A stretch of DNA of 64,000 nt. Source: Eonycteris spelaea (lineage: Eukaryota > Chordata > Mammalia > Chiroptera > Pteropodidae). The translations under genes and the position numbers were made by a program. Position 1 is the stretch's first letter; every line of letters begins with the position of its first letter. This document shows positions 38,847 through 51,128 of this stretch, one piece after another. Under the pieces are notes generated by a model. The model was given only the letters and a program-made list of their open reading frames with translations. It had not been told where the DNA came from and searched no databases. The stretch is from assembly GCA_003508835.1 (NCBI GenBank), contig PUFA01000021.1:11014501-11078500 (forward strand), written 5' to 3'.

Positions 38847-39053
38847 GTGCCATTGAGTCAACTCTGACTCCTGATGACCCTACAAAGGACTGATATCCAC
38901 AATGTCCTGTCCTCACCAGCCTGCTCGGCTCCTGTAGACGCATGCCTATAGCTTCTTTTATAGAGTTAATCTGTCTCCTATTTGGTCTTCCTCTTTTCCT
39001 GCTGCATTCTACTTTTTTCAGCATTATTGTCTTCTCCAAAGAACCCTGCTTTT
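38847..39053 (-). mobile_element. RTE-clade LINE fragment (C-terminal end of reverse transcriptase ORF)
   Basis: On the minus strand, part of an open frame (38818-39120) reads LEKTIMLKKVECSRKRGRP and continues with IKEAIGMRLQEPSRLV. The pattern EK-IMLGKVE--RRRGRP, then an IKE/LQE-type helix and S(S)GVR-D marks the C-terminus of RTE-type (BovB-like) LINE polyproteins in my knowledge. The nucleotide end GTGCCATTGAGTCAACTCTG resembles the 3' end of RTE1 elements and of the SINEs they mobilise. A similar copy lies at 45512-46115. Not functional: truncated and lacking the catalytic domains. Confidence 0.75.
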
Positions 39054-39319
39054 GTGTGATATACAGGGGCTCAAACATAAATGAGATCCCCTTCTTTCCA
39101 ATAATAGCAGAGTAGAGCACTAGCTGGACTTTAATCTGCCTCTGTCCTGAAATATTACATTCCAGCTGATACTTGTTTTTTTTCCTAATATAAAATATTT
39201 TGGTGATCAGAGTTTTTGTTTAGTAGTTTCATTCAACATTTATCAATATAGATGCATGTGCAAGCATACACATTGATGATGCGTGTTCAATTCTATAACA
39301 TTCATATTTTGCATTGTGT

Positions 39320-39485
39320 TATATATCACCATTCACATTGTCTCATTCAATTTTCCCAAATACCCTGCAATGGATCTGTGAAAGGCTAAATAATGTTTCC
39401 AGATCACACTTCAAAAAATAAGCCGAATCAGGATCCAGATCATAGTGCACAGACTCTAAGTCTACTATTCCTTCTATTATGGAGC
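39320..39485 (-). repeat. MIR SINE, minus strand
   Basis: Antisense MIR phrases: TCATTCAATTTTCCCAAATA, GGCTAAATAATGTTTCCAGA, TCACACTTCAAAAAATAAGC, CAGGATCCAGATCATAGTGC. Confidence 0.7.
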
Positions 39486-40079
39486 ACAGTCCATATCTTG
39501 AAGATATGTCTTTATACCAAACATATCACGTATGTTCAACTCATTTGAGATATAATTTAATGTACACTTATAACATATTTACTGTAAACATCTCTGTCCT
39601 ATTTTACTTTCCAGAAGAGAGTCAATTGTTTGCATAGTGGTTATTCTATGCCCCATCAAAATTATTTAGCTTGTGAGTGTATAATATTCTGTATGAATAA
39701 GAGTTTCAAATCAAACTCCAATTGTTTGCTCAGAATACCCATACTGCATTTGCATGGAGCAAACAATACCAGTATGCTCAATGTTACATATCTAAAGAAT
39801 TTTAATTATCATATCACAAGTAAAAAAATGTTTAAGGAGATATTAAGGCAAAGGCATTTGTCTCTATCATTTAAAAAAAAATTCTGGTAAGGTTCGCATA
39901 ACACAAAATAGCACCAACATTTTTCAGTCACACATCCAAATGCAATGTTGTATGCTAGTATGTGTGGACAAAAAAGGCAAAATAGATATTTCCTTTCAAG
40001 ACTAACAGAGTTTACTCATATATAATATAGAAATATTATAAGATAATGACATTAGTCAAAATGGACATTCAAATAATAA

Positions 40080-40262
40080 CCATGGAGCAAATATTCAGAG
40101 CTATCCTGAGGATCTTAAAAATAATATCTTTCATCTCCAAAATAACCATGTAATGTACTCATTGGTTTTCCCATTTTACAGATGATAAATTAGAGACTTA
40201 GACAAAATAAATTACTTTTCTGAAGTCACAACCATTAACTCTTTTCCCTAAGCCATGCTCAT
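40080..40262 (-). repeat. MIR SINE, minus strand
   Basis: Antisense MIR phrases: CATCTCCAAAATAACCATGT, TTCCCATTTTACAGATGATA, TTCTGAAGTCACAACCATTA. Confidence 0.75.
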
Positions 40263-40264
40263 TT

Positions 40265-42575
40265 TCTTACATAAATATAGTTATTGCAAGTCATGGTTTG
40301 ATTGAGGTAGCCTATAAATAATATATCAGAATGGTTCACTGAGAAATAGTTGACAAAAGGAATTTCAAATATTAAAAGCTTTAGCCTCCACATTTCAATA
40401 AATCATTTCACTTCTGAGTAGTCGATTTTCCTGCTTTGCTCTCCCATGCTTCCTCTCTTCTGCCTTTTGAGAATCACAATTTTTAATATCCCTGAAGAGA
40501 ATGTGCTACAAATATGAAAACCGAAAAAAGCTGAGGTAACATAGAGATAGAGAACTGCAGTTATATATAAATTGCTTTATATTCCAGGAATACTGGATAG
40601 AAAATAATTAATTCTAAAAATCAACTTTGTTTCCATGAGCAGCTCAACTTGCCTGGCTCCTAAATAAACTTAGAGAAGCCCAAGGCGTTAATATCATTGA
40701 CTGTATTTACATATAGCCATCGAGTGCTTTAAACAAAAGACTATTCCTCTGGGTTTGGCACCACTATCAATCAGCTACATCTAGTAGTCAATCAGTCATC
40801 TGGAGAGAGCAGCTCACCAGTGTTAGCAGGGTTGAGGGATGTAAACAACAATGAACCATTTTTAGAAGCATATGCTATTGCTTAATTTGTTTGTAAGTGA
40901 TGATATTAAGGGGAACTGAGCATTTGAGTGTATAGAGACTGTGTCAGTAAAACCTTCAGTATGCTCAGCTAGCAGAGGAAATGCCAATACATCATAAATG
41001 TTTATTAACATAATGAATACATAAATAAATGTTTCGAGAATGTATAACAAATGTCAATTGTGACACTGACATATATATGAAATATAAATAACATAATAGA
41101 TTTATAATTTATAATTTAAATATATATACATATGAGGTTTTCAAAACTGTAATATGATATCTGCATGTACTTTAATTTTCTAAGGTTTACATGTACAACT
41201 TCTGCACGGGAAGAACTGGGACCATAAAATCATCATCTCTTAATACTTAAATTACTTCTGCTTTGGGTGACTGCTTCACAAACTAAGAATGACAGTCTCC
41301 TGTGGGTGTTTGGCAAGCACAGTAGTGCCTATGGCAAAGCCTGCCTGTTAGTACATTTGAGTGGACTCCCAGACCTGTGCATGTCTTTGCATATTTAATA
41401 CTGAATACTCCCAGAAGGCAGGGCTTTTATGTCTTGTTTTTTGTTTTTTTTTTTTGTTGTTGTTTTTCCCCCCACAAGAATAGCTATGGGCTTTGTTGCT
41501 ATCATAACAGTTTCTTTACAATTCTCATTCTGTGAAACTCCTTATCCTCAAATTCAGAGGAAAAATTAGGAAAACATTTCTTTTTTAGAGAAGCATAAGA
41601 AATTTGAGTGACTAAAGTTGGGAAATAGAGTGAGAAAAAGAAAAGCTGAAGATGAATAAATTAAACAAGGGTAATTAAGATAAGGAAATTACACAAAGAG
41701 AACCAATAGTGATTGTGGGAGTAAATTATAAATAAAAATAATAACTGGTAGTAGAGATATGGAAATGAAGGAGAGATATAGCTAAAATATTCAAATGTTT
41801 CAGCCATGCACATTTGGGAAAATATTTAGTTAGCACAGTGGGAAATGCTTGTGTTTTAAGAGACGGCTAACAGGTATCTCTGAGAAGAAAGGACACAGGT
41901 TGGTCTGTGGAGAAATGACTTTACTCTTAGGAGAAAATAATCTCCATTGTATTGTCACTCTGAAAAGGTGAAAATCCCTTGTATTTGTCAGGTGAATTAA
42001 GTGAGGCAACAGAAGGTCCATATTTCTCTGCCCAATAACAATAGAGTTCTGAGGCATACTGAATGATGTTGAAAAGACAGAAACAAGAAAAAGTGGTCCA
42101 AAGAGGGAGAGAGAGGAGATACCTTTGAAATAAAATGGCAGTTTAAATCTCTTATGAACAGATTGAAGAGGAAATTTAAAAAATTAATTTTCTGTTTCAA
42201 TTTGATTTCTTTTTCATGGATCATAATTATCTTCCATATTTCCTCAATGTTTGGAAAGAAAATAAAAATAAATAAATATTCTTAAAACCATAACTTTATT
42301 ACTTTTTTATTCAGATGTTTAACCTGTCTAAATTCAATATGTGAAAGACAGCAATATTTTGAAAAATTAAATAATTATGGTAATAACATAAAAGAGACTT
42401 AATACTAGAAACAGGTGTTATTTTGGAAACCACCTTCCCCAAATTACATTTCATTTCTATAAAAATAAATAGTGTTGTCTTCCATATGTCACACAATGCA
42501 CTAATGATTTTAGAAGATACAAAAATAAGTGATGAGAGTCTTTTAACAGTTTGCATTCTAGGAATTAATTTTTAA
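40265..42575. other. AT-rich intron sequence, nothing recognised
   Basis: No element named. A T/G-rich run at about 41435-41470 and scattered A/T tracts. The minus-strand frames near 41830-42556 look random. Confidence 0.45.
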
Positions 42576-42588
42576 GTGTGTGTGTGTG

Positions 42589-42625
<37 letters not shown>
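42576..42625. repeat. (GT)n microsatellite, interrupted
   Basis: About 50 bp of GT dinucleotides with one GC interruption near 42594-42595. Confidence 0.95.
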
Positions 42626-42627
<2 letters not shown>

Positions 42628-43004
42628 ACACATTTAAAATGTTTTTCTGTTTCTCAAAAATAGTTTTCTTTGTGATCTCAAAACTCACTATGTTTTTATT
42701 ATGGTACCCAAAACACTTAGCATTCTAACAATAGTTACGTAGCAATTTTTTGGTAATCATTTGAGAAAGATCCTAAATTAGATTGTAAGACTGACGGAAA
42801 TAGAAAAATGTTTAAAAAGTGTTTATAGCAGACCAAAGATGAGGCACATTTTATAGTGTAGTAAAATTAACATTAATTACAATAAAAATCAAAATCTGCA
42901 ATGATAAGTTATTTTTTCTGCCAAATTTCTATAAATTTAATGTTGTATATTTTAGTAATATACCCCTTCAATAAGATAATTAGAAACACAATTCCATGTG
43001 TTAG

Positions 43005-43270
43005 GCACATAATGGGACCTAGTGCAGAACACAACAAAAACGGTTGCGTTCATTCCCTAAAGGAGCACTCAGAGTAGGGAAGAAACAACACGTGAGCCAA
43101 AAAAGTTCTTACCATGTTTTATGAGGTATACAAAAATTGAGCTCAAAGATCAAAGAGATTAGGCCTGACTAAGGAGTACAAGGGAACCAACCATAATTGT
43201 AGAAGTCTGCCTGGGAAGGACAAGCTAGGATAGTGTAATAGCCCAAGTGGAAAAATAACACATAAGTCAT
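43005..43270 (+). repeat. Ancient L2-like repeat, further fragment
   Basis: TGTTAGGCACATAATGGGAC, TGCAGAACACAACAAAAACG and AAGAAACAACACGTGAGCC follow the start of the same long ancient family seen near 1330 and 27880. Diverged. Confidence 0.45.
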
Positions 43271-43302
43271 GCTTGGCTGAAATATAGAGGTGGGTGGGAG
43301 AT

Positions 43303-43305
<3 letters not shown>

Positions 43306-43376
<71 letters not shown>

Positions 43377-43412
43377 GATGAGAGATAGATGATAGGTAGA
43401 TGATAGATAGAT
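43306..43412. repeat. (GA)n microsatellite followed by a GATA-like tetranucleotide tract
   Basis: About 33 uninterrupted GA dinucleotides (43306-43372) followed by a diverged GATA/GATG tract to about 43412. The whole is purine-rich on the plus strand. Confidence 0.95.
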
Positions 43413-44029
43413 GATAATATTGATTAATATTATCCTAGAAATGTCTCAATTCATTTTAAATATTAAAGATACTTGATTAGAAAACACAATAAGGAAGTCA
43501 ATGGAATTGCAGTACATTTCATCCTGGGGTAGGAGAATAAATAGCCTCTCAGAATAAATTTAAAAAGATGAGAGAAAATTTGAATTGCTTGGTGATTACA
43601 TTCCATGGGTGATGCTCAATCAGTTTTAAAGACTAAACAAGATAATTGCAATATTTCCTGTTACCCATCTTTTCAATATTTTACTACCAATCATCACTTA
43701 GCTAATAAATTCACCAGCTATTGGTTAAAGATTCGAGATACTAATATGTACATTCCTGGTATTTTTCTCAACAGTTGCTATTTAGGTGTAGGATGCACAA
43801 AGTAAAAAAAAAAAAAAGATAAATATATTTTTTACCAGGGAGAAGTAATATTAAACATGTTGCAATGAACTAATATTGATTCTGTCATTTCCTGTTATTA
43901 CTGTTTAAGAGTCAATGAGATTAATTTCTTCCTAGTAATAGCTGGTCTATTTTGTTATGAGAAGTTGATATTAAAGAAAAAAAAGATGTTGATATTTATA
44001 AAAAAAAAAGTGGATTTAATTGGGATCAT

Positions 44030-44180
44030 TTTTTTTGTTTGCTTGTTTAACAGCTTTAAGTTTAATTTACATACAATAAAATTCACTAAGTATCTAATTC
44101 AAGCTAATTCAATGATATAGATCCATCTTCGGCTGCAATAAGTAGTTTAACTAACATAGAACAGCGGTCTATAATTTTGT
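44030..44180 (-). mobile_element. Old L1ME-like 3' UTR fragment, minus strand
   Basis: Phrases AAGTTTAATTTACATACAAT and AAAATTCACTAAGTATCTAA match the antisense end of old L1 3' UTRs. Short and diverged. Confidence 0.5.
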
Positions 44181-44489
44181 TTCATTAAAACTATACCCAT
44201 AGCAATTAAATTCAATAGATATTAATTTTGTTCCATGTCAATAGGACATGATAATTTCTTTGCTACAGAAGAGAGTTATCTGATATGTATAGTGCCTATG
44301 TATTACTCTGCTACTTCTTAATGATTGTATTTTTTTTTTTTTCAAATATGCATTCTCAATGGAGTATCAGAATAAATTGCCTTTGGTCCCATTCTTCAAT
44401 CTGCCAAACATCCACAATATAACTTTTGATATCTGATTTAAGTCAGTGTCTAAAGTTTCCTTTTCTACTTTACTATTAGCCTAGAAGTG

Positions 44490-45080
44490 GAAAATGGTCA
44501 CTCATACACAGAGAGCAGTGTGCTCTCTCTGGATCGTGGATTTTGGGTTGAGAGGAATAAGAGTGGTCCCAGGGAGCCTGCTCTGTGCCCACCTGGGCAG
44601 TGCATTGTGCTGTGATGTATCAGTCTGCAAAGCAAATTCACAAAGATCCAGGTATCAACATTGTATGTGACTGCACATAAAAATTGCCTAACCAGAGTGA
44701 TTGCATTGTTAGTCTTTTGCTCAGCAGCCTTTTGCTTGTGACTTTCATCTTGTGCATTTGTTGTCACATGATCACAAGACAACCACTGTCCTCCAATGAT
44801 TACACATGTGTTTAAATCTAGAAGATGAAAGACCAAGGGAGGAAGCATTGGCACCTATATAAAGATATCAAAAGTTTCCTAGAGAGCTCCACTGGTCTTT
44901 CTTTTATACATCAGTGGCCAAACTGTGTCAAAGCATCTACAGGGAGGCTGAGAAATCTAGTTTTTTGAGTGAGTATGTTGTTATATTGAGCAACACCAGA
45001 GTTTTGATAGGATCAGCAAAATGAGAAGTTTGTATCGAGGGGACAAATGCTAGTGTCTACTATAGTTCACTGGCTTTATG
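44490..45080. repeat. Unclassified ancient repeats
   Basis: 44880-45080 contains AGGGAGGCTGAGAAATCTAG and related phrases typical of an old mammalian repeat. 44490-44850 is GC-richer and unclassified. The 118-codon minus-strand frame (44498-44854) matches no family I know and is probably chance. Confidence 0.4.
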
Positions 45081-45511
45081 TCTTAAATGCTATATAGCAT
45101 GGACTTTTTTCTTATGTTGCTAATCCTTATCCTCATTGCTACAGTTCAGGAAGTATTTAGATTCTTCCTTAAATAAGACAAATGATGGCAGTGTTTTCTT
45201 AAGTAAACTGATGTTATGCTGTACTTTTGAATTACTGCATTCCATTTTTCTCTAAGAGAAGCAAATTCTTAAGGCATTGGAGTTACTAATTAACTATTTT
45301 TTCTATTATGCAGTCAAGTGAAAGAAAATTATTTGAAAATGTATCTATAATTATTTGTGCATGCAATTATATTGTCATTGTTATTATATCAATTAGAAAT
45401 GTGCTATGAAGAAGAAAAAATGACAAAACAGATTTTACTGTAGAAAACTCTTTATCTTCTGTAGAAATTACTGACCATAATTTAAATATTTTAACTTCTC
45501 ATGTGAGGTTT

Positions 45512-46115
45512 GTGCCACTAAGTCAGCTCTCACTCCTGGCGACCCTACAAATGAGTGATGTCCACAGTGTCCTGTCCTCAGAAACCCTGCTCAGTGCCTG
45601 TACACTCTTAACTACAGCTTCTACTCATTTCCTGCCACCTTCTATTTTCTGAGCATAATTGTCTTTTACAAAAACCCTGCCTTCTCATAATATACCTAAA
45701 GTAGGCCAGTTTTTATTTTGTCATTTGTGCCTCCATCAATGTTTCAGGCTTACTTTGCTCTAGGACCCACTTGTTCATCTTCCTGGAAGTCCAGGGTATT
45801 CATGGAGCTTTCCTCTAATGCATGGGTTCTGTATGATATGCAGGGGTCCCAAACCCCTGGGCCATGGACCTTGTAAGGGTACTGCACAGCAGGAGGTGAG
45901 TGGTGGGGGAACTAGTAAAACTTCACCTGTCTTTGCTGCTGCTCCCCAGCACTAGCATCACCACCTCAGCTCCACCTCAGGTCATCAGGCATTAGATTCT
46001 CATAGGAGCACCGGTCCCTGGTGCCAAAAACTTTGGGAACCGCTGTCAATAATGCCACTTTTCAAATGGATTCATTTTTTTTTTCTATCAGCCTTCTTCA
46101 CTGTCCAACTTCTAT
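45512..46115 (-). mobile_element. RTE-clade LINE fragment, split by a hAT-like element
   Basis: The left part parallels the copy at 38847: GTGCCACTAAGTCAGCTCTC, GGCGACCCTACAAATGAGTG, TGTCCACAGTGTCCTGTCCT. It then extends further inward with CTTTGCTCTAGGACCCACTT and, beyond the insertion, CTTCTTCACTGTCCAACTTC. These inner phrases are also found in BovB/RTE ORFs read antisense. No open frame is kept. The stretch from 45841 to 46045 is a separate insertion. Confidence 0.75.
45841..46045. mobile_element. hAT-like non-autonomous DNA transposon
   Basis: 205 bp with imperfect terminal inverted repeats: CAGGGGTCCCAAACCCCTGG on the left and, as the complement of the right end, CAGCGGTTCCCAAAGTTTTT. 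Internal phrases such as CACAGCAGGAGGTGAG and GGCATTAGATTCTCATAGGA recall a mammalian hAT family. I could not see an 8-bp target duplication, so the exact boundaries or age remain uncertain. It interrupts the RTE fragment. Confidence 0.75.
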
Positions 46116-46119
46116 ATTT

Positions 46120-48300
46120 AACTTATTTGCTATTGCCTTCTAAGCTATTATAATATAAAATGTTACTTTGGGTAAGTGAAACTATTTTCAAGTAGATCTG
46201 TATATTGAATTACAAAATATTAATAACAAGATCCATGAAACTTTTAGAGATGCTTAACATTTTTTAACCAAACATACCTAATAATCTTCTCAATTTTCGA
46301 AATGAAGTAAATTTAAAGAAATTAAACAAAAGGAAACCTGTTGATAAATTCAATTACATCACACAAAGTGGAAAAAGAATGTTGAAAATCTTGTTTTTAA
46401 TTACATCCTAAGAAACTCATTGAGGTCTTCCACTAAGTACATTTTTATAGCTGATTTAATTTCTGATATGAGATGTCAAGGAAAGGTCATTTTCAAGGAT
46501 CAAAACCTGTGTTTGGTCAAGACCTGTGTATTAATGACAATTATATCGCAGGCCTCATTCCTTTTACATAACCTAGAGATAGATGCTAATCTGAGTTGGG
46601 ACACTAAGTTCTAAAGATAAAAAGCTAATTTTATTGTCTAACTTATTTCCCTTTAAATCATCATGCACTTTTTCTGAAAGTATATTTACCTTACTTATAA
46701 TATTTACAAAAAACTTTCTTTGAAATATCTGAAAAGAAAATTAACTAAACAAAAGTTCATAATGGAGCTTTCTCTTTGTATAAATAAGTATAGTTATTTG
46801 GACTAAAAATCCTGTCATATAAATTTTTTTGTCTACTTTAGATAAGACTACATTTTAGGAGTTGAGCATGAAGTATCGCCGAGTCATTTTGGAAGGCGCC
46901 TTAGTATTTTGAAAAAGAAATAAATATGAATTATTTTACTATGTTAAATTAAACTATGACATGACTAAATATCTAAATTATTTCATAGGGAGATCAATTA
47001 AGCTTTTTACTATATTTACAATAATGCCTTGTAAAAATAAGCTATACTACTATGCCTTTAGAACCACAGGTACCACTAGGTGTGGAGCGTTTTACTTGAT
47101 GCCATGTGTCCTGCTCTCCGTGGAATAGATGGTGTTAATGCAGAGTGTTTCACTAACAAGAGATGTGAAATCCACTGTCTACTCCTTTTCGACATGGAGC
47201 AGAAGCCATTCATGTGCTAAAATGCATTAGGTGTTGAAAAAAAAAAAAAGAAGTTCTGGTATGATCTTTGTATATAATTAAAAGGTAGACTTTCTAGTCT
47301 TATCATTTTTCTGTACCTAAACATTAAATGTAGAATTTATCAAAAAAAAAATATTCCCAAATGCTATATTTTCTAATTAGACATTCATTCTTTGATATGT
47401 AAAAAATATAAAAATTGTATTAAAAGACTGACAATTTAAAACATAAGTGCATCTATATTAAACTGAATAATTATCTAGTCTTTATAGGTGTGTGGTTAAA
47501 AACCACTATTAGTAGCATTTATGCAAATAACTTGACACCATTATTGACAATCCCCGATTTACATGTTTCATATTAATGATGGTCAAAAAAGCTGGTATTC
47601 ACAATTTTTAGCATTATAAACAATTGCAAATAAAGCTTAATTAGGATTCTGTAAACCAGCACATCCCTCCATTTTCTCTGACATTATGTTTTAATCCAGG
47701 TTTTCAGGTTTCTTGAATTGACCATAACATATCTCTGTGACATAGTCACAGACATAAGATATATGCACTGAAAGAACTTGAAGTCGTTTATAAGTTGTTG
47801 ATCATGCAGCAGCTAGCATAGAGAATCATTAAGTGGCTATAAATGCCATGACCATAAACAGATTTGCATTCTCAGTGAAAAATTGCACAACTGTCTCTTG
47901 GGGATCCATTCTGTTTCTAAGACCCAGAAAAGATACTTGGTATATTTCTGGTTTTATCTTTAACCTAAGTCAGGGAAAATTGTTCCTTTTCGTAGCAACT
48001 CGATCATTCAGCTTCTGCTGTCACCACCTGACAGAAATTCCATAGCTTGTGAAGAGACATAGAGACCTTGAACATATTGATTTATTTTTAATGCAGTTGG
48101 CACTACATTAACTGGACTAGGATTGAGATTTGAGTTATGCTAAGAGACAACTCTCAGCCCAGATGTTGGTTCAGTGATCACTTCAAATGGCTTTCTCACA
48201 CAGCAGCCTTCCTCTAAATGCCCTGCTTAGGGTTAGTAGTTTTCATGAACATTAAAATGGTACCTTCGCTTGGTAACTCTAAAGTGTTTCCTTGCTACAT
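46120..48300. other. AT-rich intron sequence, little recognised
   Basis: No element named. About 46876-46900 has several CpGs (ATCGCCGAGTC, GGCGCC) in an otherwise CpG-poor region. Short poly-A tracts occur at 47238-47249 and 47342-47350. Confidence 0.45.
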
Positions 48301-48304
48301 TAAA

Positions 48305-48475
48305 ATCAAGGGGCTCCAATATATGGTGACAGAAGGAAATTCGATTTTGTGTGGTGAATATGCAATATACAGATGACATATTATCGAATTGTACACTTAA
48401 CACCTATATAATTGAGTTAACCAATGTCGCCTCAATAAATTTAATAAAAATAAAGTAAAATAAAATATATTCAAC
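48305..48475 (+). mobile_element. L1 3' end, bat-type tail
   Basis: ATATATGGTGACAGAAGGAA, GCAATATACAGATGACATAT, CGAATTGTACACTTAACACC, then TTAACCAATGTCGCCTCAAT and an A-rich tail. Truncated to about 170 bp. Confidence 0.88.
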
Positions 48476-48479
48476 TAGA

Positions 48480-50750
48480 ATTATCCTACATTATGCCTAC
48501 ATTTCCATGATTTTTACATAAATATGTTGAACACTAGGTGTCTTATATTTCATTAACTCCTATAGTTTATTCTTTCATAGTCTTCTGCATCTTTCACATG
48601 GTAATATTAAAATATGACTTTTTAATATAAATTCCTCTTTTGTTGTTATACATTAATCAAATAGCATAAAATAGTTACTAAACTTATTTAAAACAACAAT
48701 CTATTCACAAAATTTGTTTCATCATATTGATTAATAGGATTTCAGTGTAAAACAACATTTATTAAATCAATTACGTCTAGTATAGTATATCAAGAGCCAT
48801 ATAATTCAATTTTCTGGAAGCAGCGATTCATAGATGGTTTATAAAGTAGGAAGCAAGGCCTTACTGGCAGTTCATCATTGGAAAACCTAGGTTAGTACCA
48901 AAATGTACCTTTTAATATAATGGAAACTAGACAACCCAAAGTCCTGAACTTAACCATAAGCATTCACGATTCTATTTGGTATAAATTTTCTGTTTTATAA
49001 TTGGTCTCATTGAAAGTAATTGGCATTATGTTGAAGTACAATCATGCCAAATGAAAAGATAGAATAAATGCCTTGCTGTTAAAATGAACACCTGTAAGTG
49101 ACTACTGTCCCAAGGCTTTTTACATAACATCCCTTCTATAGCAAATGATTCTTCAGTTTTTAGTATGTTTGTATTTCAGTCATCATTTTAAGCACAATTT
49201 TCATAAAATTCATTACTTCTAAGGATGTTTAATTGCATGGTAACAGGTCTTTTAAGCTTAAATTATAAAAAAACTCTTAGCTTTAAAGAGAATAATGAGC
49301 ATTTTGTTTTATAATCCCTATTAGCACAGAAAACTATCTAAGACATTTGCATAAAGAATTTTTATATTAGGATACACATTAATAGATTCCCATGATCCTT
49401 CACCCAATATAATATTGAAATTAAACATATCCACATGGAGGCATACATTTTACTCAATAAATTGTTTTGCTTAAAGAAAAGAGCAAAAAATTATAAAAAC
49501 AAACATAGTTTCATAGAGCAATATTTAAGTAATAGCCTATTTAAGTTACAGATATTTTTTAATGAAGTACTTAATCAATTTATAATAAATACATATAACA
49601 ATGCAATTTCTATTCGAATATGGTGTTATTGATATATTTGCTTCACTAAAGCACAAACTATAGCAGAGTAAATGCTAGTCAAATTTTGTCCTCAGTGGCC
49701 TGCTTTATCCATCCAAAGTACACACACACATACACACACATGTTTACACACACATGTGGATGTAGTCACACAAACACATGGCGATATTTGAGCAGACATT
49801 CAGATACACATACCTGGAATCTACAGGCTTATGGAGCAGGGTTCCCTGCAAACTGTTCTGTATGATATGCAGTTGTATGTACATAAGGGGATATTTATGA
49901 CTAAACCGGCTCAATGTATTAGTTATAGGGTTGTGCCCTTTACTTGAAGATCCCACATTAACGTCATTCAGAATGCATCTAATGTGACCAGAAAGAATTT
50001 TAGTTGCTGCTGGGATGTCCTGGACCTCTCTCTGCTTCATCTATGCTTATGATTATGTATATGCTTGAAATTCTTAATAAAATGTGAGACTTGTTTCTTA
50101 CTGAATAGTTGGCTACAGTAAAAATGGGTTTATCTTTAGCCAAGTTTTATTAACAATTTGTCAATGGAGCCAGAGCTTTTTGTGGTTTTCATATTATGCT
50201 GCTGTAACATAACACTATAATGTATTATTGAGTATCCTTCATTCCCATTTTGGCATCATAATGCATAAAATATGATATGATTGTTTTGGCCAGAAAAAAA
50301 AGGAAAGAGAGCAGAATTCATATTTTCCTGAAAAAAAAAATGTTGAAATGTTCTTGGCTGTATTCTCAGTTAATTTCTCATACATAACACTATATTTGAG
50401 GGCTGAAGAATTTCTCATTAGGAAAAAATGTCAGTTCAAGATATAACAATTCCCCAATGTAATATATAACAACTTGTGTGACATTCAAACTCAAATAAAT
50501 TATAAAAGAATCTTTATGAAATACTCCATGTTTGTTTTTAGCAGAGAACATTTCACTAAATGTTACAGAAATATGTAAAGTTAAGAAGCATTTTACTGGT
50601 ATAAGTAAAAGATAATGAATAATCAAAATGTTAAGAAGAGAAGTTTTTTTTTTTATTTTCAGTTATAATCCAGTTATCCAGTCATTTTAGAAAAGTGAGG
50701 GCATTTCTAATGTCCCAAAATAATGTCTGATATAGAAGAGTACACAGAAA
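48480..50750. other. AT-rich intron sequence, nothing recognised
   Basis: A CA/CATG-rich tract lies at 49719-49757. No gene or repeat named elsewhere. Confidence 0.45.
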
Positions 50751-50756
50751 TATAGT

Positions 50757-51071
50757 TTACCCTTCAGCAACACAGGGATTAACGGTGCCAAATGCCCACA
50801 AAGTCAAAAATCTGCACATAACTTCTGACTCCCCAAAAACTTTACTAACAGCATACTGTCGACTGGAACACATACCAGTAACATAAACAGTCGGTAACAC
50901 ATATTTTATGTGTTATGTGCATTATACACTATAGTTTTACAGCAAAATAAGCTGGAGAAAATAAAGTGTTATTAAGAAAATCATAAGGAAGAGAAGATAC
51001 ATTTACAGTACTGTATGTGTTTATTGAAAATAATTTGCATATAAGTAGACCCATGTTGTTAAAGCATCAAT
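50757..51071. mobile_element. Tigger/MER2-like DNA transposon next to the exon
   Basis: The left end (TTTACCCTTCAGCAACACAG) and the complement of the right end (TTGATGCTTTAACAACATGG) form imperfect inverted repeats of the Tigger type. Internal phrases fit: AACTTCTGACTCCCCAAAAA, CATAAACAGTCGGTAACACA, AAAATCATAAGGAAGAGAAG. It ends about 63 bp from the cadherin exon's donor. No transposase frame. Confidence 0.75.
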
Positions 51072-51128
51072 TGTAAAAACAGTGCTTTTATTGTAGCACG
51101 TACCTGCACACAAATTATATATCAATGC

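Noticed and set aside
43306..43412. CRISPR-like or other regular array
   Set aside because: Simple GA and GATA repeats without spacers; a eukaryotic microsatellite.
44498..44854. 118-codon minus-strand open frame
   Set aside because: No recognisable domain; the region looks like decayed repeat sequence, and chance frames of this length are expected in 64 kb.
45826..45843. 18-bp exact match (GTTCTGTATGATATGCAG) shared with 49855-49872
   Set aside because: It spans the edge of the hAT-like element on one side and does not extend; probably a chance match in AT-rich sequence.
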